From Pollutibacter soli (GTDB lineage Bacteria; Bacteroidota; Bacteroidia; Chitinophagales; Chitinophagaceae): DNA of 64,000 nucleotides. The notes under the pieces were generated by a model. The model worked only from the letters and a program-made list of their open reading frames with translations. It ran no database searches and was not told where the DNA came from. The stretch's first letter is position 1. Each line of letters starts with the position of its first letter. Where the stretch lies: assembly GCA_029269725.1 (NCBI GenBank), contig JARJHS010000006.1, positions 248,001-312,000 on the forward strand, written 5' to 3'. A program made the translations under genes and the position numbers. Of this stretch, positions 45,873 through 53,652 are shown piece by piece.

Positions 45873-46913
45873 TCAGCGATTGGCAATCCTGATCTGTGAA
45901 CCTTCATTCAGGTAAGCACTACCGGAAACGATCACTGCTTTCACATTTTCAAGACCGCTGTTGATGGTGACATAATCTTTCTCAATTGATCCGATACCTA
46001 CTTTCACTTTCTGCACGGTTTTGTTATCGTTGGTAGCGAATACAAATCCGCTGTCAGAGCTGCCATCGAGCAATGCATCATAAGGAATGCTCCATGCGAG
46101 CGTCTTTTGCGCAGGTCTGATCACTGCTTTTCCAAACAATCCTGAAGCGATGCCTGATTTTGGAGATTCTGATAATTTAATCTGAATATTGAATGTGCCG
46201 CTCACCGGATCGATCCCCTCTGATTTTTTCCAGATAGTACCTTTGATAGAAGTTCCGGGCAATGCGTCGGTAGTGATTACAGCCGCATCACCAGGTTTCA
46301 GTGCGGCCCATTGGCGATCACTCACTCCTGTTTTTAGTATCCATCCTTTTTCAGCCGCGCCATTGGTCTGTAATACCGGCGTGCCAGCAGCAGCATACTG
46401 TCCTTCGTTCAGAAATTTTCGTAACACAAATCCGTTACGTACAGCCCTGATCTCTGCATACTGCTGATTGAATCCCGCAGAAGTATATTGCTGACGTGCG
46501 AGGTCCATTGCAGTTTTTGCATTCTGCATTTGCTCCAGCGTCGCCACGCTATCACGGTAAAGGTTACCCGCACGTTCATAATCGCGTTTGGCCTTCTGGT
46601 AAGCAAGGTTCGCCTGTTCAGCTAACGCATTCAGTTCGGTAAGATTGAGTGTGGCGAGTAATTGTCCCTTGCGGATTGCATCGCCTTCCTGTACAAATAC
46701 CCGGCTGATGATCCCACCGCTTTTGAAGGAAAGATTGGATTCTTCATCCGTAGTGAACTGACCGGAGGTATTGATCTCCTGGAACACGGTATCCTGTTGC
46801 AGGGAAATGGTAGTGACCGGGATCAGATCTTCATTAATGGTTTCAAACTCGGCTTTGGTTTTACAGCCGATGATGAAAAGACTGTACATGATGATAGCAG
46901 TTAAATAGCGCAT
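45873..46913 (-). CDS. RND efflux periplasmic adaptor lipoprotein
   Basis: 346 residues with a lipoprotein signal (TAIIMYSLFIIGCK). It shows the membrane-fusion pattern: a half-lipoyl motif SGGIISRVFVQEGDAIRKGQ, a helical hairpin (LAEQANLAYQKAKRDYERAG), the second half-lipoyl AVRNGFVLRKFLNEGQYAAA, and the beta-barrel/membrane-proximal domains. It bridges the pump and the outer-membrane channel. The gene lies 6 bp after tolC and 66 bp before the pump gene, all on one strand. Confidence 0.94.
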   Translation of the reverse strand: MRYLTAIIMYSLFIIGCKTKAEFETINEDLIPVTTISLQQDTVFQEINTSGQFTTDEESNLSFKSGGIISRVFVQEGDAIRKGQLLATLNLTELNALAEQANLAYQKAKRDYERAGNLYRDSVATLEQMQNAKTAMDLARQQYTSAGFNQQYAEIRAVRNGFVLRKFLNEGQYAAAGTPVLQTNGAAEKGWILKTGVSDRQWAALKPGDAAVITTDALPGTSIKGTIWKKSEGIDPVSGTFNIQIKLSESPKSGIASGLFGKAVIRPAQKTLAWSIPYDALLDGSSDSGFVFATNDNKTVQKVKVGIGSIEKDYVTINSGLENVKAVIVSGSAYLNEGSQIRIANR

Positions 46914-46919
46914 AAGACT

Positions 46920-48302
46920 TTATTTAGTAGCGGTTAAATTATAGGTGGCGGCTTCGCGTTCCAGAATGGCGGCAGATGATAGCAATCTGTTTCGGTTGAT
47001 CGTGACTGCGAGTTTCGCGCGGATCAGCTGACTACGTGCATCAACGGTTTCGATATAGGTATTCACGCCTTCCCTGTAGCCACGTTCGATCAGTCGCTGA
47101 TAGGTTTCTGCCGCCTCGAGTTGTTTTTCTGATGAATGAAATGTGTGCCAGGCAGATTTGAGATTATTTCTGGCAGTAGACACATTCAGGTCAAACTGCT
47201 GTGAAGTCTGCTCGAGGTTGAGCTCCGCGTTTTTCACATCAAGAGATGATTGCCTGATCTTATTACGGTTACGGTTACCTGCAAATATGGGGACGTCCAT
47301 CTGCAGGCCGAGCATGTAATAACGCGATTGCGAATTGAATTTCCAGTTCTGTGACTGCGAACCGAGATCAACAAATCCGTTTAGTTTGGGATAGTACACC
47401 GCTTTGTTCATCTGCAAAACGGTTTCATTGACTGTCACTACCTGCTTCAGCGCTTTCAGTTCTTCACGACCTGCGCTTTTTTCTTCAGAGGTCAGCAGTC
47501 CTGCAATGCCCGCTACATCGTTTTCTACGTTATACCCGGTGTCGACAAAACTGTCCTGCGGTTTATTCAGCAACAGGTTGAACCAGCTTTTTGCATTAAA
47601 AGCCATCTGCTCTGCATTGGTGATCTGCGATTTCATCTGTTCCACTTCGCCTTCTGCGCGGATCACATAGGCATGCAAACCTTTTCCGTTGGCGAGTAAT
47701 TTTTCATTCACACGTTTTCCTTCTTCCGCCAGTTCCAGTGATGCTTTGTAAATGTCGATGGCGTGCAGCGCGGCGAGATAATTGAAATAGGCTGTCTTGA
47801 TATTTTTCACCAGCTCGCGTTTATAGATATCGATTTCATAGGCACTGATGATCACCTGCTGCTCTGTGATTTTTTTATTGTATGATATATCGGCATTGAA
47901 GATGGGTACCGTGGTGCGGATTTTCGCATCATAAAAATTTGCTGGAAGGAAGTTGATGCTTTCATTTTTCAGCTGAGGAAATTTGTTGGATTGTGTCAGC
48001 TCATTAAGCGTGTTATATACACCGTTCAGCATATCACCGATAGGCAGCTGAATGTCGCGCCCACCATCGGCGGTTTGATAACCTGCCTGGAAAGCAACTG
48101 TAGGATAGTAAAATCCTTTCGCTATCTGTAATGCATAACCGGCTTTTTCCAGCGAAATGTTCTTTTGTCGCAACACAATATTCCGGCTGAAGGCAGTATC
48201 GATATACTGATCAAGCACACTGGTTTGGGCTGTTGCTCCAATACCCAGGAAAATGAGGAGAATCCAACTGCATTTTTGGGCGATTATTAATATTGTTCTC
48301 AT
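46920..48302 (-). CDS. TolC-family outer-membrane efflux protein
   Basis: 460 residues from the ATG at 48302 with a signal peptide (CSWILLIFLGIGATAQ). It shows two structural repeats of long coiled helices with strands (VLDQYIDTAFSRNIVLRQKN, SLEKAGYALQIAKGFYYPTV; later SSLDVKNAELNLEQTSQQFD, YRQLIERGYREGVNTYIETV-like end), the TolC channel design. The start codon is 2 bp downstream of a TTAACAGTGTTAA palindrome, so the TetR protein encoded upstream can block it directly. The longer in-frame start upstream would run through that operator and is unlikely. Confidence 0.94.
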   Translation of the reverse strand: MRTILIIAQKCSWILLIFLGIGATAQTSVLDQYIDTAFSRNIVLRQKNISLEKAGYALQIAKGFYYPTVAFQAGYQTADGGRDIQLPIGDMLNGVYNTLNELTQSNKFPQLKNESINFLPANFYDAKIRTTVPIFNADISYNKKITEQQVIISAYEIDIYKRELVKNIKTAYFNYLAALHAIDIYKASLELAEEGKRVNEKLLANGKGLHAYVIRAEGEVEQMKSQITNAEQMAFNAKSWFNLLLNKPQDSFVDTGYNVENDVAGIAGLLTSEEKSAGREELKALKQVVTVNETVLQMNKAVYYPKLNGFVDLGSQSQNWKFNSQSRYYMLGLQMDVPIFAGNRNRNKIRQSSLDVKNAELNLEQTSQQFDLNVSTARNNLKSAWHTFHSSEKQLEAAETYQRLIERGYREGVNTYIETVDARSQLIRAKLAVTINRNRLLSSAAILEREAATYNLTATK

Positions 48303-48304
48303 TA

Positions 48305-48317
48305 TTAACAGTGTTAA
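48305..48317. promoter_or_regulatory. Likely TetR operator in front of the tolC gene
   Basis: TTAACAGTGTTAA is a perfect 6-bp inverted repeat around one base, 3 bp upstream of the tolC ATG. The same 13 bp (on the opposite strand) occur upstream of the tetR gene at 48992. Two exact copies at the two places where a local TetR should bind are strong circumstantial evidence for an operator. Confidence 0.7.
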
Positions 48318-48336
48318 GTTTTGATGCAAAAAAATT

Positions 48337-48972
48337 TTACAGCCTTTCCAGCATTTTTATATAGATAGAAAATGTGTGTTGCAAAACATCAGGTACATCA
48401 GTCAGGATTTGTTTATGACTGACTACCATATCCATCCGACCGTCGAGCTTGAGGGTACACAGGCCATGCATGGTGCTCCAAACAAGTAGCGACAAAGTTT
48501 CGGGATCATAGGCTTTAAAATAACCCTCTTCCTGGCAGCTTTTAATTGTTTCCACGAGAGCAAAAAACGCTGTGGCGCCTTCGGTCCATTCCTCTTCCTG
48601 CGGGCCTTCGCAGATGTGCTGGATCGGGTCTTTCATTACAAACATAATGTCGTAATAATCACGGTTTTCGAGAGCAAACTGGATATAGATCCTGCCCATG
48701 GCTTTCAGTCGTTCAAAGGGCGAGTCGATATTGGCCAGTAACCGGAACCGGTCAGACAGGATCTTAAACCCTTCCTCATGCAGGGCATGGGCGATCTCCT
48801 GCTTGTCTTTGTAGTACAGGTAAATCGTGGTCGGGCTGAACTCAATCTCCGCCGCAATTTTCCGGATAGAAGTGGCCTGGTAACCATCTTCCTGGAATAA
48901 TTTTTTGGCCGCATCGAGGATGCTCTGCTTCAGATCTTCCTTGTGTTTTATTTTCCGTTCCTTGATACCCAT
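48337..48972 (-). CDS. TetR/AcrR-family transcriptional repressor
   Basis: 211 residues. The N-terminal helix-turn-helix is typical: ILDAAKKLFQEDGYQATSIR, KIAAEIEFSPTTIYLYYKDK. The C-terminal ligand domain (about 60-211) has a TetR_C-like helical pattern (FALENRDYYDIMFVMKDPIQ, LSLLVWSTMHGLCTLKLDGR). It is the first gene of the minus-strand operon tetR-tolC-adaptor-pump and is flanked by matching palindromes at 48305 and 48992, so it should repress both itself and the efflux genes until its ligand, probably a pump substrate, binds. Confidence 0.94.
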   Translation of the reverse strand: MGIKERKIKHKEDLKQSILDAAKKLFQEDGYQATSIRKIAAEIEFSPTTIYLYYKDKQEIAHALHEEGFKILSDRFRLLANIDSPFERLKAMGRIYIQFALENRDYYDIMFVMKDPIQHICEGPQEEEWTEGATAFFALVETIKSCQEEGYFKAYDPETLSLLVWSTMHGLCTLKLDGRMDMVVSHKQILTDVPDVLQHTFSIYIKMLERL

Positions 48973-48991
48973 GATCAGGACACAAAATAAC

Positions 48992-49004
48992 TTAACACTG
49001 TTAA
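48992..49004. promoter_or_regulatory. Likely TetR operator in front of tetR
   Basis: TTAACACTGTTAA, the exact reverse complement of the copy at 48305-48317, lies 19 bp upstream of the tetR start codon at 48972, a place where bound protein would overlap the promoter or the transcription start. Confidence 0.7.
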
Positions 49005-49033
49005 TATTTCAAAATTTATTTTTTGTGGCTGTT

Positions 49034-49095
49034 TTAATCGTAGGGACGCGATCGTTTTTATCATACGGGCGCGATTCATTGGGTCCCTATGATAA
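49034..49095. repeat. GTAGGGACGCGAT repeat, imperfect copy
   Basis: A left half-site TTAATCGTAGGGACGCGATC and a right half-site TGGGTCCCTATGATAA flank a degenerate middle (CATACGGGCGCGATTC). It is a worn copy of the palindrome found intact at 49853, 53342 and 57146, here 80 bp upstream of a decayed transposase of the associated family. Confidence 0.7.
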
Positions 49096-49173
49096 ACCGG
49101 AAAAATTACCAATTCTGCTGTTGAAATACCATGGCCGGGAAATTCCATTATTTCAATTTGTCTGAAAAATTGA

Positions 49174-49722
49174 ATGTCTGAAAAATTCAAAAACAGTTTC
49201 CGTAATGAATCCGTCCGTATACCTGATTGGAATTATGATGACGGTTTATATTTTGTCACCATAAATACAAAAGACCGGTTGCCTTATTTTGGTTAGGTCA
49301 CCGATGGTGAAGTACTACTATCTGAAATCGGGAAGATTGTCGAATTGGAATGGTTGAAAACTCCATCCATCAGACCAGATATGAATATAGTTCTGGATGA
49401 ATTTGTGGTGATGCCCGATCATTTTCATGGGATTATCGGGTTTAATAATTTCAATCGTTGTTTCAATCCTATGGATGTGATGCGTATTGATCGTAGGGAC
49501 GCCATGCATGGCGTCCCTACGATCAATACAAACAAATACGGTCCGCAGTCCAAAAACCTCGCACCTATCATCCGCGGATTTAAATCATCGGTTACCACAG
49601 CTGCTCGTAAACTGGGGTTACCTTTTGACTGGCAAACAAGATTTCATGAACATGCTATTCGTGACGAAATGGAATTAAAACGAATCGTGCAGTAGATAAG
49701 GGATAATCCGGCGAATGTCTAA
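49174..49722 (+). pseudogene. RAYT (REP-associated tyrosine transposase), decayed copy 1
   Basis: It matches the intact transposase at 56469-57041 almost residue for residue but carries two nonsense changes. Codon 41 is TAG where the intact gene has AAG (49294-49296). The codon for the predicted catalytic tyrosine is also TAG (49693-49695; the intact gene has TAT). The HUH motif MPDHFHGIIGF remains. The gene contains a 46-bp GTAGGGACGC palindrome (49484-49529) in frame, as in the intact copy but with one 24-bp unit fewer. The last 9 codons after the stop are still recognisable (IRDNPANV). Both stops make activity very unlikely. Confidence 0.88.
49484..49529. repeat. 46-bp palindrome inside RAYT pseudogene 1
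   Basis: GTATTGATCGTAGGGACGCC followed by ATG and the exact complement. It sits between the HUH motif and the conserved GFKSSVTTAARK region and is read as RRDAMHGVPTIN in the transposase frame. The core is a GCCATGCATGGC variant of the family. Confidence 0.9.
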
Positions 49723-49834
49723 TTAACATCTTTTTGATAACAATTTATCGCAGGAGCGTTCCTGAAAAATGATCAGGAACAGATCGTTTAAATGAAAAGG
49801 ATAGCGGTTTAAATTTTGAAATTGTGATGGTTTC

Positions 49835-49906
49835 CATCGTAGGGACGCGATCGTTTTAATCGTAGGGACGCGATGCATCACGTCCCTACGATTAAAACTA
49901 AAATGA
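49835..49906. repeat. GTAGGGACGCGATG repeat: half-site plus 46-bp palindrome
   Basis: A half-site (CATCGTAGGGACGCGATCG, 49835-49853) precedes a palindrome at 49853-49898 that opens GTTTTAATCGTAGGGACGCG and closes with its complement, with one mismatch. The direct half-site plus inverted pair layout is repeated at 57110-57195. It lies between RAYT pseudogene 1 and dinD. Confidence 0.85.
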
Positions 49907-49937
49907 AAACGTTCCGGGTGTATCCAGTTTTAAAACC

Positions 49938-50770
49938 TTATTTCTTCTTCTTTCCCTTAATCAATTTCTTCTCATCGCTTTCCAGCTTTCTCTGAAGCTT
50001 TTTTACATCTTCAGCCGTGGGAAGATTTTCGGGTACAATGCCCCGTTGGGTAAGCATATCACGAACAGCCTGGTTATTATCGATATGCTCTTCCTCGATT
50101 TTAATTTGTCCTGTCAGGTCCTTAGTCTGCACATTCAGGCCGGTCATTTCAGCTGCAAGGTCTTTCGCTTTGATGCTGATCGTCGGTAGAAAATCAGCTA
50201 CCGGTCTGTTTTCAGGTATGCCCATTTTCTTCTTCAGTACGTGTGTACTTAATCTAAATAGTGCCTGATCGCCCTTACTCCTGATCACCGCGAATCCCTG
50301 GCTGTCAACACCTCTTTCATATAGTATTCCGGATAACTGTTTTTCCGTCTGGCTCAACTTTTCTCTTGCTTTTATGCGCTCGTACTCCAGCAATCTTTGT
50401 TCTACTAATTGTGCACGGCGGGTTTGTACAGCAAAATAATTTTGAGCGAATGCGATCTCCTCTTTCGGCTATCCCCATTCTGCGCAATAAGATAGCAAGC
50501 ATAACGCGTGAGTAGAATATCTACTATTTCCTTCCCGGCTCCCCTTGGCATCGCGATCGTTTTCCTGATGTCAGGAAAATGATCGGTAATTTCTTCGCCG
50601 GCGTTTTTGCAGGCATCTTTCGCCTTTTGAATGACTTTCTCAAAATTCTCCCATTTGCTGTAGCCGAGTAAATGCTGCAATTCACGTGCGCTCCAGCATT
50701 CCACACCCTCTACCTCTGTGGCGGCTGATTCAAATTGTTCAAATAGTTTTTTTATTTCCTCAGATTTCAT
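49938..50770 (-). pseudogene. dinD: DNA damage-inducible protein D-like gene, frameshifted
   Basis: The N-terminal part (ATG at 50770) reads ECWSARELQHLLGYSKWENF, EKVIQKAKDACKNAGEEITD and TRYACYLIAQNGDSRK, which matches DinD (compare LSRYACYLIAQNAD in E. coli). A one-base loss in the T run at 50462-50466 shifts the frame. Adding one base restores EEIAFAQNYFAVQTRRAQLV and joins the rest (LLEYERIKAREKLSQTEKQL ... LKKKMGIPENRPVADFLPTI), ending at 49938. The combined length, about 277 residues, matches the 274 of E. coli DinD. The protein is SOS-induced in E. coli and can inhibit RecA activity. The break could be a true mutation or a sequencing error in a homopolymer. Confidence 0.85.
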
Positions 50771-51506
50771 TTTTAATTGTGTTACCACCTCCAAGTTTAG
50801 TGATAATATTATCGCGGAATTATCAAAAACGGTTAGAATTCATCACATCCTATATCTGCAAGTTTCGGATAAATACAGCTTTCGGCAATATCGAAACAAT
50901 TAAAGAATAAAGCGAGAGAAAAAATCTTTCATTGCTTAGCAAATTCTACTTAAATCCGGGGCTTTTCCAATTTCGAATATTTGGAAAATCCTTGCAAGAC
51001 TTTTAAAACAGTCACAAGCACATATGGGGGTGGTGGGCTTTTACAAGCCTAATGCCAACGAAGTATTCGTATGCTAGTAAATGCAGGCAGCTTAAAATTC
51101 TTTTGAAAATTTTTCCGCCAGGTATCCGATACTTGCAAGTATCGGATACCTGGCAGCTTTCAGCAATTTCGAAAGCCTTTTTGAAAAAAACAAGGGAAAA
51201 AAACGGTTTTAAAACAGAATATACTATCGGACCACGGGGATTTTCTCTTGTTTTTTCAGCCGCGGCAGGTCTTGTACCAATAAAGCTGAGAAACTTACCT
51301 TACATCCTGCCTGCAGCCTCAAATACTCTTTTTATTTTGAGCATTCTTATGATCCATCTTCGGCTCAAATTGATTTTCAATGGAGGGAGGCTATCCCAAC
51401 CGCTCATGCAAATCCAGCAATCTGATGCTATTTCAACAAGGTTATTAAAAGAACTAATTTACAAACTCAACACTTTTATGATTTTTCAATTGATGATTCA
51501 AACAGC
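50771..51506. other. Non-coding stretch with two copies of the TATCCGATACTTGC palindrome
   Basis: A worn copy lies around 50839-50935 (CTATATCTGCAAGTTTCGGA with the following CAGCTTTCGGCAATATCGAA) and an intact one at 51117-51154. The reading frame across 51052-51510 translates straight through the palindrome and shows no family features, so I do not call it a gene. Promoter elements for the following lipoprotein gene were not clear. Confidence 0.5.
51117..51154. repeat. 38-bp palindrome, CCAGGTATCCGATACTTG family, copy 2
   Basis: GCCAGGTATCCGATACTTG and its exact complement, identical over 36 bp to the copy at 22259. The flank CAGCTTTCAGCAATTTCGAA on the right side aligns, inverted, with the left flank of the first copy and, in direct orientation, with the worn copy at 50839-50935. 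Confidence 0.85.
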
Positions 51507-52823
51507 ATGAAGAAATACTCCTTCTTTTGTTCTCCTCTTATTTTGATCACAGCATATTTTCTCGCGGGATGCAATTCAAACGGGCTTACTTCGAATGATC
51601 AGCCAACACCTCGTTTTGTATTGAAGAATATCGACACAGTACTCTTCAATTCCTTTGTTGATTGCAATATGGCTGAAGCATGGATTGCAGATACTTTCCG
51701 GATATTTCCCGGCAAATATGGTGAGGATACCGTGTGGGGTGAAGCACGCGAACTTCTTTTTGCAGATGGTCGCAATGCGCCGGAAGCTTTTGCATCCAAT
51801 GCTGCCGCTTTTAAACGTCCGCAGTTACCTGTTGTTGCACCCATAAGTGAGACCGGTTTTCATGGTGCGATGTGGTTCGAAACAGTTTATCAGAGTGATA
51901 AGGACACCAGCGGAAAAACGTTGTATGCAGTTTACCATAATGAAAATTATCCGCAGAATTTACCATACGATAAATTGACCGGGCAGGGCTACATCAATTA
52001 CCGCTGGCCGCAGGGATTGCAGGGCCCTTCATCGCCTGCAGCGGTCTGCAGAATAGGAATTGTAAAATCCACTGACGGCGGTTACTCGTGGGTGAATAAA
52101 GGGTTATTTCTGGAGGATCTTCAGGAGCGCATGATCTTGAAACCATTCAATACGTCCAATACTTTTGCGGGTGGTGTAGGCGATCCCTCTGCAGTTCGAT
52201 CCGGTGATTATCTGTACTTATTTTTTGGTGAATACAGCTTTCCCCTGCCGTTCGATTCTTCAACATACGATCCGAAAACAGAATCCGGCGGGCAGTGCAT
52301 AAGTGTTGCACGGATCAGCCTGATCGATCTCGATGACCCGCAGGGGAAGGCTAAACGATGGGACGGTAAAGGTTTCAACGCTGCATGGAACGCGGCAGGA
52401 AAACCAGTTGCATCGCTTCAGATTCCTGTGGATAGTGGCGGAGGTCCTGCATCATCTCCTACAGGCGGTTTTTACTGGGGTCCTTCCGTTAGCTGGAACA
52501 ATTACCTGGAATGCTGGGTGATGATGATGGTAAAAGTGACAGGCCTCAGCTGGGCAGGTAGCAGCATATACATTTCGTTTAATAAAAACAAAGATCTGGG
52601 TGCCGGCAACAATGCGCAGCAATGGTCTGCGCCAAAACTCATCATGGACCGGCCCGGATATTTTCTCTGGTATCCTTCACTTCAGCCAATGGACAGTGAA
52701 GAGGATATCCGTAACCGTTATACCTGTATGAATCTCGGTAAGCGTGCGCAGTTGTTTGTAAAATTCATTCGGCCGGAAAGAAGCGTGTACGCTTCGGCAC
52801 ATATCATCGAGTTTGAGAAATGA
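51507..52823 (+). CDS. Lipoprotein with beta-propeller-like hydrolase fold (unknown substrate)
   Basis: 438 residues with a lipoprotein signal (CSPLILITAYFLAGCN). Several segments look like blades of a five-bladed propeller such as in GH43-like or DUF4185-like proteins: FHGAMWFETVYQSDKDTSGK, CRIGIVKSTDGGYSWVNKGL, VGDPSAVRSGDYLYLFFGEY, FYWGPSVSWNNYLECWVMMM and GYFLWYPSLQPMDSEEDIRN. STDGGYSW is an Asp-box-like turn as in sialidases. No definite catalytic residues can be named. It stands between decayed mobile elements, with a single-gene transcript. Possible roles are a surface glycosidase or glycan-binding protein. Confidence 0.75.
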   Translation: MKKYSFFCSPLILITAYFLAGCNSNGLTSNDQPTPRFVLKNIDTVLFNSFVDCNMAEAWIADTFRIFPGKYGEDTVWGEARELLFADGRNAPEAFASNAAAFKRPQLPVVAPISETGFHGAMWFETVYQSDKDTSGKTLYAVYHNENYPQNLPYDKLTGQGYINYRWPQGLQGPSSPAAVCRIGIVKSTDGGYSWVNKGLFLEDLQERMILKPFNTSNTFAGGVGDPSAVRSGDYLYLFFGEYSFPLPFDSSTYDPKTESGGQCISVARISLIDLDDPQGKAKRWDGKGFNAAWNAAGKPVASLQIPVDSGGGPASSPTGGFYWGPSVSWNNYLECWVMMMVKVTGLSWAGSSIYISFNKNKDLGAGNNAQQWSAPKLIMDRPGYFLWYPSLQPMDSEEDIRNRYTCMNLGKRAQLFVKFIRPERSVYASAHIIEFEK

Positions 52824-52891
52824 AGAGAAGATCTGAACTGACAGGACTGCGCACCTAAGACCTAACAGGTCTGGAAAGTTTATTGAGTAAG

Positions 52892-53280
52892 TTGGTAAGA
52901 TGAAAGACTTGTTGAATTGGAATGGCTCAAAACACTATCCATCCGACGAGCACTGCATTTCATCCTGGATGCATTTAGGATGATGCCTGATCATTTCCAT
53001 CGATTTTGGATTTAAATTTTTCAATCGCAGGGACGCGATGCATCGCGTCCCTGCGATTGAAACAGCCACGACAATAACGCATTCAAAAAACAAATTTGGT
53101 TCTCAATCCTCAAATCCTGCTTCAATAATCCGGGGATTTAAATCATCTGTTACTACTGCTGCCCGAAAAATAGGTTTACGATTTGAAAGGCAACCAAGAC
53201 TTCATGAATATGCTATTCGTGACGAAATGGAATCGAAACGTATCACGCAGTTTATAAGTGATAATCCGGCAAATACCTGA
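52892..53280 (+). pseudogene. RAYT transposase, decayed copy 2
   Basis: It starts within the gene at RLVELEWLKT (about codon 56 of the intact copy), keeps MMPDHFH, then has an in-frame TAA and length changes before a GCAGGGACGCGATG palindrome. After it the C-terminal part is readable: IIRGFKSSVTTAARKIGLRF, then LHEYAIRDEMESKRITQFIS. The position of the predicted catalytic Tyr is TTT (Phe) at 53251-53253. The N-terminal third is missing. It is older than copy 1, judging by divergence. Confidence 0.82.
53019..53062. repeat. 44-bp palindrome inside RAYT pseudogene 2
   Basis: TTTCAATCGCAGGGACGCGA, centre TGCA, exact complement. The core has GCAGGGACGC and GCGTCCCTGC, a compensated base-pair change relative to GTAGGGACGC, so the hairpin is conserved although the sequence changed. 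Confidence 0.88.
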
Positions 53281-53341
53281 TGATGTAATTTTTTGAAGTG
53301 CCAATTACACACACCTGCTGCCAAATATTCGTAAAGGGCCC

Positions 53342-53387
53342 GTTTTAATCGTAGGGATGCGATGCATCACGTCCCTACGATTAAAAC
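53342..53387. repeat. 46-bp GTAGGGA palindrome downstream of RAYT pseudogene 2
   Basis: GTTTTAATCGTAGGGATGCG, centre ATGCAT, then CACGTCCCTACGATTAAAAC. It has two mismatched pairs and is nearly the same as the copy at 49853-49898, which has the same position relative to its transposase and dinD. Confidence 0.88.
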
Positions 53388-53395
53388 ATCTGCCC

Positions 53396-53466
53396 GGATA
53401 GTTTGTATGGCAAAATAATTTTGAGCGAATTCAATCTCCTCTCTGCGACTGTCCTATTCTGCGCAA
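53396..53466 (-). pseudogene. dinD remnant
   Basis: About 70 bp align with the middle of dinD (50424-50492), including GCAAAATAATTTTGAGCGAA and ATTCTGCGCA, in the same orientation and in the same place after a transposase and palindrome. The rest of the gene is missing. Several differences across the 70 bp point to an old event. Confidence 0.7.
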
Positions 53467-53652
53467 AACTGTTTGCATGAAATCTGGTTGTATATCCTCA
53501 GCGATCCGAAAGCTGCACAAAACCTTGTTAGTTTTATACCTACAGACATATCATCTAAAACAGGTAGCCAGCCGCATTACAAGACGGGACGCATTGCATC
53601 TTTGCATTTTAGATCGCTTGACTTTTACTTCAAACCTTTTACCTCTCACCTG

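Noticed and set aside
51052-51510. A 152-codon frame upstream of the propeller-like lipoprotein
   Set aside because: It translates through a perfect palindrome, overlaps the next start in another frame and has no protein-like domain.
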